Assembly: GCA_000432015.1 (NCBI GenBank)
Contig: HF985537.1
Location: 1 to 11,698 of the forward strand
Origin: Clostridium sp. CAG:1024
GTDB taxonomy: Bacteria > Bacillota > Clostridia > Christensenellales > CAG-138
Direction of reading: 5' to 3'
Length of the DNA stretch: 11,698 nt
A program made the translations under genes and the position numbers. How positions within the stretch are numbered: the stretch's first letter is position 1; each line of letters begins with the position of its first letter. Shown piece by piece: positions 1 to 5,949 of this stretch. The notes below the pieces were generated by a model. That model saw only the letters and a list, made by a program, of their open reading frames with translations, made no database searches and was not told the origin of the DNA.

Positions 1-26
1 GGGTTCGAGTCCCGTTACCTGCTCCA
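1..26 (+). tRNA. tRNA 3' end, partial (probably tRNA-Gly)
   Basis: The window opens inside the T-arm of a tRNA. Three stem bases GGG, the seven-base loop TTCGAGT and CCC are followed by GT, a 3' acceptor strand TACCTGC, discriminator T and an encoded CCA. The matching 5' acceptor strand would be GCAGGTA, which together with discriminator T resembles bacterial tRNA-Gly. The anticodon is outside the window, so the identity is an inference. It lies 15 nt upstream of tRNA-Lys and the two are probably cotranscribed. Confidence 0.8.
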
Positions 27-41
27 GCGCACCTTTGATAT

Positions 42-117
42 GCACCCTTAGCTCAGTTGGTAGAGCACCTGACTCTTAATCAGGGTGTCCAGGGTTCGAG
101 CCCCTGAGGGTGTACCA
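42..117 (+). tRNA. tRNA-Lys (anticodon CTT)
   Basis: This is a complete 76-nt cloverleaf. The acceptor GCACCCT pairs with AGGGTGT, with one G-T pair. The D-arm has the AGCTCAGTTGGTAGAGC pattern. The anticodon stem CCTGA/TCAGG encloses the loop CTCTTAA, giving anticodon CTT at 75-77. The T-arm loop is TTCGAGC, the discriminator is A and CCA is encoded. A strong terminator follows at once. The 3' half of such genes is a common integration site for phages and islands, which fits the phage-like debris directly downstream. Confidence 0.97.
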
Positions 118-122
118 CTTAG

Positions 123-155
123 AAAGAACAAGCACGAAATGCTTGTTCTTTTTTT
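123..155 (+). terminator. Intrinsic terminator of the tRNA operon
   Basis: A 12-bp stem (left arm 123-134, right arm 140-151, core GAACAAGCA/TGCTTGTTC) closes a CGAAA loop and runs into an uninterrupted T tract to 155. It starts six bases after the CCA of tRNA-Lys and is the expected end of the tRNA transcript. Confidence 0.93.
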
Positions 156-159
156 GCAG

Positions 160-654
160 AGAATACAGCGCTGAATTGGCAACGCCAAGGAGTCGCGTCA
201 AAGGCGGAGACTTGCCTGACAAGATAGCCCGCGACCCCTGCGCGCTTTGGATCGGCAAACGGCGTATGAAGTCCCCAATGTATATAGACCGCTCCCCGTC
301 GTATACCCAGTTCCCGCGCACACGGTAAGCCGCGATATAATCCGCCTCATCGATGTAATCCGCCGGGCTTGTGCGGATCGTGGCCGTGATGGACTGCCCG
401 CCGGAGTAGCTTTTGCATTTGACGGTCACGCCCTTAATCCCTGCCGCCTTGATGTCTGCTCGAATGGCCGCCGAAAGGTCAGCGCCGTATAGGCTCTTGT
501 TGCTCTTGCTGCCGTACACCGCGCCGCCGCCCATGTATCCATCAGAAACGACGGTCGCGGGCTGTTCTTCCGGGGCATTCTCCAGAATGACGCTGACAAT
601 TGCGCCCTCACTCGCATAGCCGTACCAACATTTATCCCTGCCCCGCGATACCAT
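160..654 (-). pseudogene. Fragment resembling an LPD29-type domain, fused to tail-gene debris
   Basis: The minus frame is open from 654 down through the tRNA-Lys region, so it has no native stop of its own. The plausible protein part lies at about 240-630. It contains YMGGGAVYGSKSNKSLYGA, then AAIRADIKAAGIKGVTVKCK, then SYSGGQSITATIRTSPADY, and near the end ERSIYIGDFIRRL. The combination of a helix with IRAD(I/L)KAA, a VTVKCK strand and a Tyr-Ser-Gly-Gly-x-Ser-Ile strand resembles the large polyvalent protein-associated domain LPD29 of plasmid and phage proteins. That match is from memory and unconfirmed. Its start is missing: the upstream sequence is the tail-fibre-like gene in another frame. 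Below about 240 the translation no longer looks like this domain and reaches the tRNA terminator and tRNA-Lys. I infer a truncated remnant, not a working gene. Confidence 0.4.
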
Positions 655-1202
655 GTGGAACCAGAGGCTCCCGTAGAGCCTTGTGGAATCACAAAATCCA
701 ATATGGCACTCTCCGCTGTTCCGACGTTTGTAACGCTTGCATCAGTCCCCGGAGCGCCAGTCTCAACAGTTCCAATCGCGATTTCCCCTGCCGCGCCTTG
801 CGCGCCTTGAATCTGCCCGTTATCGACCCACACGCTGTTTTTTGCGTCCCAAATGTACACGGAGTACGGTGCGGACGTTCCGATGCTGTACGCATCTCCT
901 GCGGCTGGATTCGGAACCGCCTGTTGTAACGCTTGCAGGGTGTCATAGTGGCCGAGAATTTTAAGCCCGTCCCCCGTGTCACCCTTTTCTCCGCGACTTG
1001 CGCACAGCATCCAATACTGCTCCCAATTCGCAGATACGCCCGGTTCAATGCCATATGCGGTTTGCAAGGAAATGTAGAGCGAGCCGTCATTCTCCACAAA
1101 TGTAAGAGCTGCATAGGTTTGTCCCGCGCTATATGCCCCGCCCATTGTCGGCGATACTTTCCCGTTGAGACTCCCCACGGCTAAAGCCGGGGGGAGTGTC
1201 AA
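426..1202 (-). pseudogene. Phage tail-fibre/baseplate-like protein fragment with collagen-like repeats
   Basis: Convincing protein sequence runs from about 1164 down to about 630. It includes GGAYSAGQTYAALTFVENDG, SLYISLQTAYGIEPG and NWEQYWMLCASRG, a module common in phage tail fibres and minor structural proteins. Short collagen-like runs GEKGDTGD, GAQGAAGE and GSTGASGS alternate with a second module containing YIWDAKNSVWVDNGQIQG. The first twelve codons of the open frame, from a TTG at 1202, are the palindromic IS right-end hairpin and not native sequence, so the true N-terminus is lost. After STWYRGAGINVGTA near 640 the frame degenerates into Arg/Ala-rich text, while the adjacent frame takes over with different protein-like sequence. 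The gene is therefore broken at both ends. In a phage it would form a receptor-binding tail appendage; here it marks a decayed prophage or phage-derived island next to tRNA-Lys. Confidence 0.65.
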
Positions 1203-1410
1203 ATGCCCGTTCGGGTTCTATTCCCTCGGCGGCACAAAGTTCCAGATAGTCATCCACTGCACCGTGGAAGTCTGAAACCAGCTCGCGTGCGCTCTGCCCC
1301 TCGTAAGAGATCAGCGCTCGTATTCCTATAACCTTGCCAAAGAAAATACTATTTTCTTCGGAAAATTCGACAGTTCCGACGTATCCTTTGTATTCCATCG
1401 TATTGCTCAC
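1129..1410 (-). pseudogene. hicB: HicB-family antitoxin, 5' fragment truncated by IS-end hairpin
   Basis: The product starts MSNTMEYKGYVGTVEFSEEN and continues through IFFGKVIGIRALISYEG, ARELVSDFHGAVDDYLELC and AEGIEPERAF. This is the HicB partial-RNase-H-fold antitoxin domain, which normally neutralises the HicA mRNA interferase. Native sequence ends at about residue 70 (position 1201). There the frame enters the solitary IS hairpin (DTPPGF...) and then antisense tail-gene sequence until a chance stop at 1129. The C-terminal DNA-binding segment that normally follows in this family is missing, so autoregulation of the operon is probably lost. The start is a GTG at 1408-1410 overlapping the hicA stop by 4 nt (GTGA), the usual toxin-first translational coupling. 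No independent promoter is evident. Confidence 0.85.
1165..1202 (-). repeat. Solitary IS200/IS605-type right-end hairpin
   Basis: This 38-bp near-palindrome begins TTGA and ends TCAA on either strand. On the minus strand its core CCCCCGGCTTTAGCCG plus TGGGGAGT matches the right end of the IS at 1566 over 24 nt, in the same orientation, followed by CTCAA instead of GTGTCAA. No transposase gene adjoins it. It separates hicB sequence (higher coordinates) from tail-fibre sequence (lower coordinates). It is either the stub of a second element or a one-ended or captured end used by TnpA. Confidence 0.8.
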
Positions 1411-1565
1411 ATTAGCCCCTCCTGCTCCAAGCTATCTATTAGCTGCTTCACCTGATACTCAATCAGCTCTTTTCTGGGGTGCGGCTTGTGCATGATGATC
1501 GGCGGATGTTTATCGGACACAAACATGATCCGTGATCCGCTTGTTTTGCCCTTGTTCGATCTTCG
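1407..1565 (-). pseudogene. hicA: HicA-family toxin, 3' fragment cut by the IS right end
   Basis: Fifty-two codons directly abut the TCAA end of the IS on the minus strand, in frame, ending in TGA at 1407-1409. They read RRSNKGKTSGSRIMFVSDKH, then PPIIMHKPHPRKELIEYQVK, then QLIDSLEQEGLM. This matches the C-terminal two thirds of clostridial HicA mRNA interferases: a basic KGKTSGSR strand, an HKPHP segment with the catalytic-region His, and a terminal helix. The N-terminal third, about 30 residues, is absent. I searched the sequence on the far side of the IS (3325-3580) in all minus frames and did not find it. The toxin can be neither initiated nor complete. The remaining part overlaps hicB by 4 nt as in intact operons. 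Confidence 0.82.
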
Positions 1566-1697
1566 TTGACACTCCCCACGGCTAAAGCCGGGGGATTCTC
1601 GGTTCGCTGACCGTTGCCTGCACCGTGTGAGGTCTTACATGGTCTCCCCGAGCGTATCGGTTCGGGCGTGTCCCGCCCTACCAAGTGTTTTTGGCTA
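1546..1697 (-). ncRNA. Putative TnpB guide RNA (omega/reRNA): scaffold plus 20-nt guide
   Basis: In IS605-type elements the transcript of the tnpB 3' end and right end is processed into a guide RNA for TnpB. Here the non-coding scaffold runs from the tnpB stop to the right end. It contains a small hairpin (arms GGGCG/CGCCC at 1664-1668 and 1674-1678) and the terminal GC-rich hairpin (about 1570-1597), ending GTGTCAA. The next bases on the minus strand, CGAAGATCGAACAAGGGCAA (1565-1546), would be the guide. They are the first codons of the surviving hicA fragment. The 5' end of the RNA probably extends into tnpB and cannot be set from sequence. Confidence 0.65.
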
Positions 1698-2807
1698 CGC
1701 CATTAGCCGCAGCCCTTCGTTTAGAATGTTTCTTGCGGCGTTCACGTCCCTGTCGTGGATAGCGCCGCACACGGGGCAAGTCCATTGCCGCACAGACAGA
1801 TCCTTTGTCCCAGACCATTGAGCACCGCAGTTTGAGCAAAGCTGGCTGGACGGAAAGAAGCGGCCTACTGTGACAACCTTTTTCCCATGCCATTCTGCCT
1901 TGTACTTCAACTGCCGCTGGAACTCGCCCCAGCTTGCGTCGGAGATTGCTTTCGCCAGCATATGGTTTTTGACCATGTTGGACGGAGCCAAATCCTCAAT
2001 TGCTATCAGGTCGTAGTTCCGTACAAGGTCGGTGGACAGCTTATGAAGCATATCCTGCCGCTGATTGGCAACGTGTTCATGGAGGCGGGCTACTTGGATT
2101 CTCGCCTTCTCCCTGCGCTTGCTCCCCTTTGATTTTCGGGAGAGTTGCCGCTGGAGCTTGGCAAGTTTCTTCTGGCTCTTGGTCAGGTATTTATGGTTCG
2201 GATACTCCACGCCATCGGAGGTGATCGCAAATGCTTTCAGGCCCATGTCGATACCGGCCACCGCCCCGGTAGAGGTCAGCGGTTCCAACTCCACATCGGT
2301 ACAGCAGATGGCAACAAAATATTTCCCGCTGGGATTCTGGCTGATGGTGGCGGACAGGATACGACCCTTGACCTCTTTTGAGATACGGCACTTTACAAGG
2401 CCGAGCTTCGGAAGCTGCACCGCTTTGTCCAGCACCTTGATATTCGTCCCCACGCACTTGCTCTTATAGCTTTTCTTGCTATGATGCTTGCTCTTGAATT
2501 TGGGATACCCGGGTTTCTCGCCCTTTTTGACCCGCCGAAAGAAGTTCTGATAGGCTGTATCCAAATCCCGTAGAGAGGATTGTAGAGCGGTGGCATCCAC
2601 CTCTCTCAGCCATAGCAGAGTTTTCTTGAGCTGCGTCATGTCCCCGGAGCAAGCATTATAGTTCATTGTCTTTCCGTCTTGCTCATAGAGGTCTTTCCGC
2701 AACGCGAGATAGTGATTCCAGACGAACCGACAGCAGCCAAATGTCCTTTGTATCTGCTCCGCTTGCGCCGCGGTGGGGTAGACGCGGAATTTATAGCTGT
2801 ATTCCAT
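1695..2807 (-). CDS. tnpB: TnpB, RNA-guided nuclease of an IS200/IS605 element
   Basis: This 370-residue protein has the full length of the TnpB family, the ancestors of Cas12. An N-terminal wedge/REC-like half carries the typical start MEYSYKFRVYPTAAQAEQIQ and the segment RFVWNHYLA. The split RuvC nuclease follows: D187 in AGIDMGLKAF, E271 in LIAIEDLAPSNMV, and D354 in HDRDVNAARN. A zinc ribbon lies between the last two, with cysteines at 324, 327, 344 and 347 (CSNCG...CPVCG). All catalytic and zinc ligands are present. The protein cuts DNA matching its guide RNA next to a short motif and favours retention of the element after TnpA excision. It starts with ATG 9 nt after the tnpA stop, behind a GAGGTG ribosome site, so the two are cotranslated. 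No sign of decay was seen. Confidence 0.95.
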   Translation of the reverse strand: MEYSYKFRVYPTAAQAEQIQRTFGCCRFVWNHYLALRKDLYEQDGKTMNYNACSGDMTQLKKTLLWLREVDATALQSSLRDLDTAYQNFFRRVKKGEKPGYPKFKSKHHSKKSYKSKCVGTNIKVLDKAVQLPKLGLVKCRISKEVKGRILSATISQNPSGKYFVAICCTDVELEPLTSTGAVAGIDMGLKAFAITSDGVEYPNHKYLTKSQKKLAKLQRQLSRKSKGSKRREKARIQVARLHEHVANQRQDMLHKLSTDLVRNYDLIAIEDLAPSNMVKNHMLAKAISDASWGEFQRQLKYKAEWHGKKVVTVGRFFPSSQLCSNCGAQWSGTKDLSVRQWTCPVCGAIHDRDVNAARNILNEGLRLMA

Positions 2808-2816
2808 CTCGACACC

Positions 2817-3209
2817 TCAAACATTCTTCTGGTTCTCTATGTACTTCTTGATGACCGACAAAGGCGCTCCGCCAACGGTAGAAACAAAATATGAATTTGT
2901 CCACAAAGACGGGAGCCTTGAGCGGAGCCATCCATACTCTTGCCTCAAAACACGGGACGTTCGCCCTTTTATTAGTTTTACCGCTTTGTGTATGCCGAAT
3001 TGCGGGTCTACCTCCATGAGCAAATGGATGTGGTCGGGCATGATTTCCATCTCTATGATGTCGATGTGGTATTCGCCGCAGATTTCCTCTATGAGTTTCT
3101 TTAAGCGTATATCGACACCGTTGACCAAGACCTTGCGGCGGTATTTTGGACACCAGACTACATGATACTTGCAGGAGTACACCACATTGTGATTACTTTT
3201 ATATTCCAC
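2817..3209 (-). CDS. tnpA: TnpA, Y1 HUH transposase (Transposase_17/IS200 type)
   Basis: The product is about 130 residues, the usual size for IS200/IS605 TnpA. It opens VEYKSNHNVVYSCKYHVVWC and continues PKYRRKVLVNGVDIRLKKL. The HUH metal site is the HIH of MPDHIHLL (residues 60 and 62). The nucleophilic tyrosine is in VIKKYIENQ (about residue 123). TnpA binds the end hairpins, cuts one strand and joins it to the target. An upstream GTG at 3242 keeps the frame open, but the tnpA promoter (TATAAT at 3216-3221) would then lie inside the gene. I therefore prefer the GTG at 3207-3209, where family homology begins; it is almost at the predicted transcription start. The gene is complete and has no missing residue that I can see. 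Confidence 0.92.
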   Translation of the reverse strand: MEYKSNHNVVYSCKYHVVWCPKYRRKVLVNGVDIRLKKLIEEICGEYHIDIIEMEIMPDHIHLLMEVDPQFGIHKAVKLIKGRTSRVLRQEYGWLRSRLPSLWTNSYFVSTVGGAPLSVIKKYIENQKNV

Positions 3210-3215
3210 GGATTT

Positions 3216-3244
3216 ATTATACCACTCAACGGCATCTAACACAA
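3216..3244 (-). promoter_or_regulatory. Predicted promoter of tnpA-tnpB
   Basis: On the minus strand TTGTGT (3244-3239) and a perfect TATAAT (3221-3216) are 17 nt apart. Transcription would start near 3209, at or within a base or two of the preferred tnpA GTG, so the mRNA may be leaderless. Confidence 0.65.
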
Positions 3245-3274
3245 TCCCCGGAAGTCTTTTTACGAGGGAACAAG

Positions 3275-3321
3275 GTGTGGCTTATATCCCCATGCCTAAA
3301 GGAAGGGGTATTACGCCACAC
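3275..3321 (-). repeat. Left-end hairpin of the IS
   Basis: A 7-bp outer stem (GTGTGGC 3275-3281 / GCCACAC 3315-3321) encloses an inner CCCC (3288-3291) / GGGG (3305-3308) stem with unpaired bases between. Imperfect subterminal hairpins of this kind are the TnpA recognition structures in IS200/IS605 elements. It lies a few bases inside the proposed TTTAT left boundary. Confidence 0.75.
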
Positions 3322-3324
3322 GCG

Positions 3325-3525
3325 ATAAACGGTCGTTCATCATGGTTAAGGCCGTTTAACTTCCGCGCGCGAACAGTCTGCGCGACACGTCCGTGAATGC
3401 TTTCGCGCTCTGTTCCGCGATAGTTTTAGTGTATTCATTGTGCCTATTAATGAACACACAAACGGCAAGGCTCTATCGCCTTGCTGCCCGACATGCGGGG
3501 AACCGGCACGGGAATGCAGATACAA
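3325..3525. other. Gap between the IS left end and the lipoprotein operon; no convincing gene
   Basis: No full gene is supported here. On the minus strand a short frame ends EYTKTIAEQSAKAFTDVSRR-LFARGS and then stops (TAA), which may be the tail of a lost gene. Another minus frame is open for 33 codons right up to the IS edge. A small perfect hairpin (GCAAGGC 3465-3471 / GCCTTGC 3478-3484, loop TCTATC) has only a weak T-rich flank on its minus side (GTTTGTGTG). Confidence 0.5.
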
Positions 3526-3555
3526 ACTGTGCGCCGGACATAGCCGGCGCACAGT
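3526..3555 (-). terminator. Terminator hairpin of the GNAT-lipoprotein unit
   Basis: A perfect 12-bp GC-rich stem (ACTGTGCGCCGG 3526-3537 / CCGGCGCACAGT 3544-3555) has a six-base loop and lies 26 nt after the lipoprotein stop. On the minus strand it is followed by only a short T-rich stretch (TTGTAT), and on the plus strand by GTTTT, so it may act in both directions. Confidence 0.75.
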
Positions 3556-3581
3556 GTTTTCATATGTGTTTGTTCGGCTTA

Positions 3582-4811
3582 TTATTCCACGCCGACGGCT
3601 TCCATGATACTGCTGAGCGTCTCCGGTGAAAGCGTGGTCCACGGATATGCGGCGCTGGGATATCCCGCTTCGCTCATCAGATCCGCGCCCTTATCGGTGC
3701 GGAGGGACGAACAGGCCGCGTTTACAAGCGCGAGCTTTTCTGCAAAGGCGATCTGCGCATCGTTGCCAAGGTTGACCATCCAGGCAAGCGTTGCAGCCCG
3801 TACGTCGTCCGCGCTGAGTTTTGTGGCGGCGCACCAATCGAGCAGTTGACCGGCGGCATAGGTGGCCTTGAGGGAACTTCCGGCCGTTCCGACCTCGACG
3901 CGCGCGTTGATGTTATCCAACAGTGCCGCGAGCCCTTCCGCACTGTCTGCAAATAGGCTGAGGGAGATTTCGTTGACCGCCGTTTCGCCGATGGCGGCAA
4001 TGGCGGACTCCGTCAGCTCTGTGTAAGGTACAAGGATCGCAGCGCCCGAGGGATGCGACATGAGCCAGCTTTCGTAGTCGCTTTTGCTGAGTGTGTTCGT
4101 GCTGCCGTTTTCCGTGACAAGATATACGATACCCGCGCCTTCGCGGTCGATATCATTCGGGTACGGGTTGCCGTCAAAGTCCGTATCGGAAACCGCGCGG
4201 CTCCATGCGTCCACGGTCGCTTCCAGGGTATAGCTCTGCGCAGCCGCATCAAAGACATAGCGGTGGTACGGCCAGAAATCGCCGCCGCTCAGTCCCTGGT
4301 TGTGCGAGAACAACGCGGTCACGGAGCCGTTTGCACCGTAGGAGAGAGGGGGGTATTCCGACAACTCGGAAACAAGCGCTCCGCTTGCCGTGTCATAGCG
4401 ATACACGATTTCAAGCTGTCCCGCCACCGGCGCCGTGACAAATTGAAGAATCAGTTCATCCGCACCGTCTCCGTCCACATCGCAGATCGCAAAGCGGTTG
4501 CCCGTTATTTCGCCGAAGTCGGCGGAATAGCCGGAGTCCGTACCGTCCGGGAAACGTCCGGTCGAATAAAAGCTGGAGAGCGCCTCTCGATACGCGGCAA
4601 GCCGCTGCGCATCGTCGTCCGGCGTATCGGTCGATTCGCCCTGCACGGGAGCTGCAGTATCGGGCAGATAGACCATCGTGGGGTCCTGCGTATCCTCTGC
4701 GGGCGTTGCTGCCGTACCGGCGGAGGGGAGCGTCCCAAACTGACAGGCGGTAAGGCTCAGAACGAGCAAAAGCACTGCTGCAAGCAGGGAAACAGTTTTT
4801 GTAAGTTTCAT
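3582..4811 (-). CDS. Secreted lipoprotein with EF-hand-like calcium-loop motif, function unknown
   Basis: This is a 409-residue precursor. A short basic N-end (MKLTK) and a hydrophobic core lead to the lipobox LTAC, with Cys23 as the lipidated residue, so the protein should be anchored outside the cell. Residues 25-70 are a Pro/Thr/Asp-rich linker. The first globular part contains FAICDVDGDGADELIL (residues 108-122), a DxDGDGxxEL loop typical of calcium-binding FG-GAP or EF-hand-like proteins. A second acidic stretch DTDFDGNPYPNDID is at 209-222. The C-terminal 120 residues are Ala/Leu-rich and presumably helical. I do not recognise a named family. Start: ATG with AAAGGA 10 nt upstream. It lies 57 nt behind the GNAT gene and is probably cotranscribed with it; the hairpin at 3526-3555 ends the unit. 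Calcium binding is an inference from the motif. Confidence 0.9.
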   Translation of the reverse strand: MKLTKTVSLLAAVLLLVLSLTACQFGTLPSAGTAATPAEDTQDPTMVYLPDTAAPVQGESTDTPDDDAQRLAAYREALSSFYSTGRFPDGTDSGYSADFGEITGNRFAICDVDGDGADELILQFVTAPVAGQLEIVYRYDTASGALVSELSEYPPLSYGANGSVTALFSHNQGLSGGDFWPYHRYVFDAAAQSYTLEATVDAWSRAVSDTDFDGNPYPNDIDREGAGIVYLVTENGSTNTLSKSDYESWLMSHPSGAAILVPYTELTESAIAAIGETAVNEISLSLFADSAEGLAALLDNINARVEVGTAGSSLKATYAAGQLLDWCAATKLSADDVRAATLAWMVNLGNDAQIAFAEKLALVNAACSSLRTDKGADLMSEAGYPSAAYPWTTLSPETLSSIMEAVGVE

Positions 4812-4868
4812 CGGACTAGATTCCTTTCTGTTGATCGTTTTTCATGTGGTGGAACGGTATGCGGTCCT

Positions 4869-5696
4869 TCATGGAACGGTGCGTTCCAGCCGGTACTCCG
4901 TGACGGATCCGAAGGGTACGAAACCGATTTTCTGATACGCACGGTTGGAAGCGGGATTGTGTGCGTCCGCATAGAGCATGGGCAGCGTCTGCGCTTGGAG
5001 CAGCGGAGCGCACATGGCGGAAACGAGCATTCCGGCATAGCCGCTGCCGCGATGGCTGCGGTCTGTGACGACCGTATTGATGCGCGCCATGCCACCGCCC
5101 TGATGCGCGAGCATCGCCATGGAGACGATCTCGCCGCTTTCGACAGCCCAGAGAAAGAGCTTTGACGAACCGACCATGGCTTCGGCAAAGCTGCGGGCGG
5201 CCTGCGCGGGGATCGCGCTGTGTTCGCCGTCCTCCGCAAGCTGCGAGAGGAGCGCAGCGATCGTGTCCTGATGTTCGTCGGCAGGGGACAGCAGCCGTCC
5301 GCGCGAAATGGCCGGATGCAGCGTCGGACAGGCGTATGCGTTCATCGGCATGACGACTTCTGCACACAGCCCATGGCGGTCGCGCAGCAGCTCAAGCGCG
5401 GGCTGTACGGCGTCCGGTTCAGCGTTGAAGTGTAATCCGGGGTTCGCCAGGGCACGTTCATACAGAAGCTTCGCAGCTTCATCGAACGCGTCTGCGGGAG
5501 CATTTTTCCGCAGCCAGAGCCAGAGCGGCGCATGGTCGTTCGATTGCCCGAACAGGATGGATGCACCGTCCGTTCCAAGCAGCGGAGCGTCCCCGCCTTC
5601 GATCAGTTCAAACAGGTTCATGCGGACGCGATCCCGTTCGGAAAACAGACGGGATCGGATTTCATCAAATGTTCGCCGATCGACCTGCCGCAGCAT
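4869..5696 (-). CDS. GNAT-family N-acetyltransferase
   Basis: The product is about 275 residues. The C-terminal half carries the GNAT fold: INTVVTDRSHRGSGYAGMLV (about 206-225), with the acetyl-CoA pyrophosphate-binding R-G-S-G-Y-A form of motif A, then ADAHNPASNRAYQKIGF (about 243-259), the motif B region with the conserved Asn and Tyr. It resembles the FR47-like subgroup. The N-terminal 130 residues are less conserved (MLRQVDRRTFDEIRSRLF...) and may be a degenerate second GNAT repeat. Substrate unknown. The frame extends upstream to an ATG at 5804, but the ATG at 5694-5696 has GGGAGG nine bases upstream and is preferred. It is divergent from trkA and followed by the lipoprotein gene. Acetyltransferase activity is a family inference and no substrate-specific residue can be named. 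Confidence 0.9.
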   Translation of the reverse strand: MLRQVDRRTFDEIRSRLFSERDRVRMNLFELIEGGDAPLLGTDGASILFGQSNDHAPLWLWLRKNAPADAFDEAAKLLYERALANPGLHFNAEPDAVQPALELLRDRHGLCAEVVMPMNAYACPTLHPAISRGRLLSPADEHQDTIAALLSQLAEDGEHSAIPAQAARSFAEAMVGSSKLFLWAVESGEIVSMAMLAHQGGGMARINTVVTDRSHRGSGYAGMLVSAMCAPLLQAQTLPMLYADAHNPASNRAYQKIGFVPFGSVTEYRLERTVP

Positions 5697-5832
5697 TACG
5701 AAACGCCTCCCTGCAACCGAATTTGTACGTTTTAAACACCGCACACTTATAGAATACGTTTCGCGACGGAGATCCCTTGCAAACGACGCAAAAGTTTTTT
5801 CCAAACCGCCGCAATGGTTTCGTTAATCACAT

Positions 5833-5841
5833 AGTATAGCA
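5833..5841 (-). promoter_or_regulatory. Extended -10 promoter for the GNAT-lipoprotein unit
   Basis: The minus strand reads TGCTATACT: a TGn extension plus TATACT, one mismatch from consensus. No good -35 lies at 17 nt (TTTACA is 21 nt away), as is common for extended -10 promoters. Transcription would begin near 5826, about 130 nt ahead of the GNAT start. Confidence 0.5.
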
Positions 5842-5949
5842 CGGCCAACCGAAAATGCTTGTAAACAATTTGGAATGTTTTTCGGAACCAACGGAGGGTA
5901 TGGGATCGCAAATGCGCCGCGTCGATACTTTGTTATGATAAGACCCCCT

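Larger units (their letters stand above)
1566..3324 (-). mobile_element. IS200/IS605-family insertion sequence (tnpA-tnpB)
   Basis: The element is about 1.76 kb. On the minus strand it runs from a left-end hairpin (3275-3321) through tnpA and tnpB to a right-end hairpin ending in TCAA at 1566. The family moves as single-stranded circles cut by the Y1 tyrosine transposase TnpA, without terminal inverted repeats or target duplications. The right cleavage motif TCAA is the one known for IS608. On the left the minus strand reads TTTAT immediately before CGCGTGTGGC, so TTTAT is the probable target and TnpB adjacent motif. This puts the left boundary at about 3324; that edge is inferred. Both genes are open and keep their catalytic residues, so the copy looks recently active. 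Confidence 0.85.

Noticed and set aside
42..117. tRNA-Lys 3' end as attachment site with a second copy marking the island's far end
   Set aside because: I found no repeat of the T-arm/acceptor sequence elsewhere in the window, so an att pair cannot be claimed.
1129..1200. C-terminal residues of the hicB frame as a novel antitoxin tail
   Set aside because: They are encoded by the IS hairpin and by antisense tail-fibre sequence, so they are read-through, not a designed domain.
1160..1600. Two copies of a GC-rich palindrome about 400 bp apart, considered as a CRISPR-like repeat pair
   Set aside because: Only two copies occur, with a 360-bp gap containing hicAB fragments. They match IS200/IS605 right ends, and one directly follows tnpB.
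3465..3484. Perfect 7-bp hairpin as a terminator
   Set aside because: It has no proper T tract on either strand and no gene ending next to it; kept only as a note in the gap entry.
3325..3580. Search for the missing hicA N-terminus beyond the IS left end
   Set aside because: No minus frame gives the expected N-terminal helix leading into RRSNKGKTSG. The frame that would join the hicA fragment has a TGA 4 codons before the junction.
4053..5165. 370-codon open frame on the plus strand
   Set aside because: It lies antisense to the lipoprotein and GNAT genes, is rich in Arg/Gly/Cys with no domain pattern, and starts inside one gene and ends in the other. It is a shadow of high-GC coding sequence.
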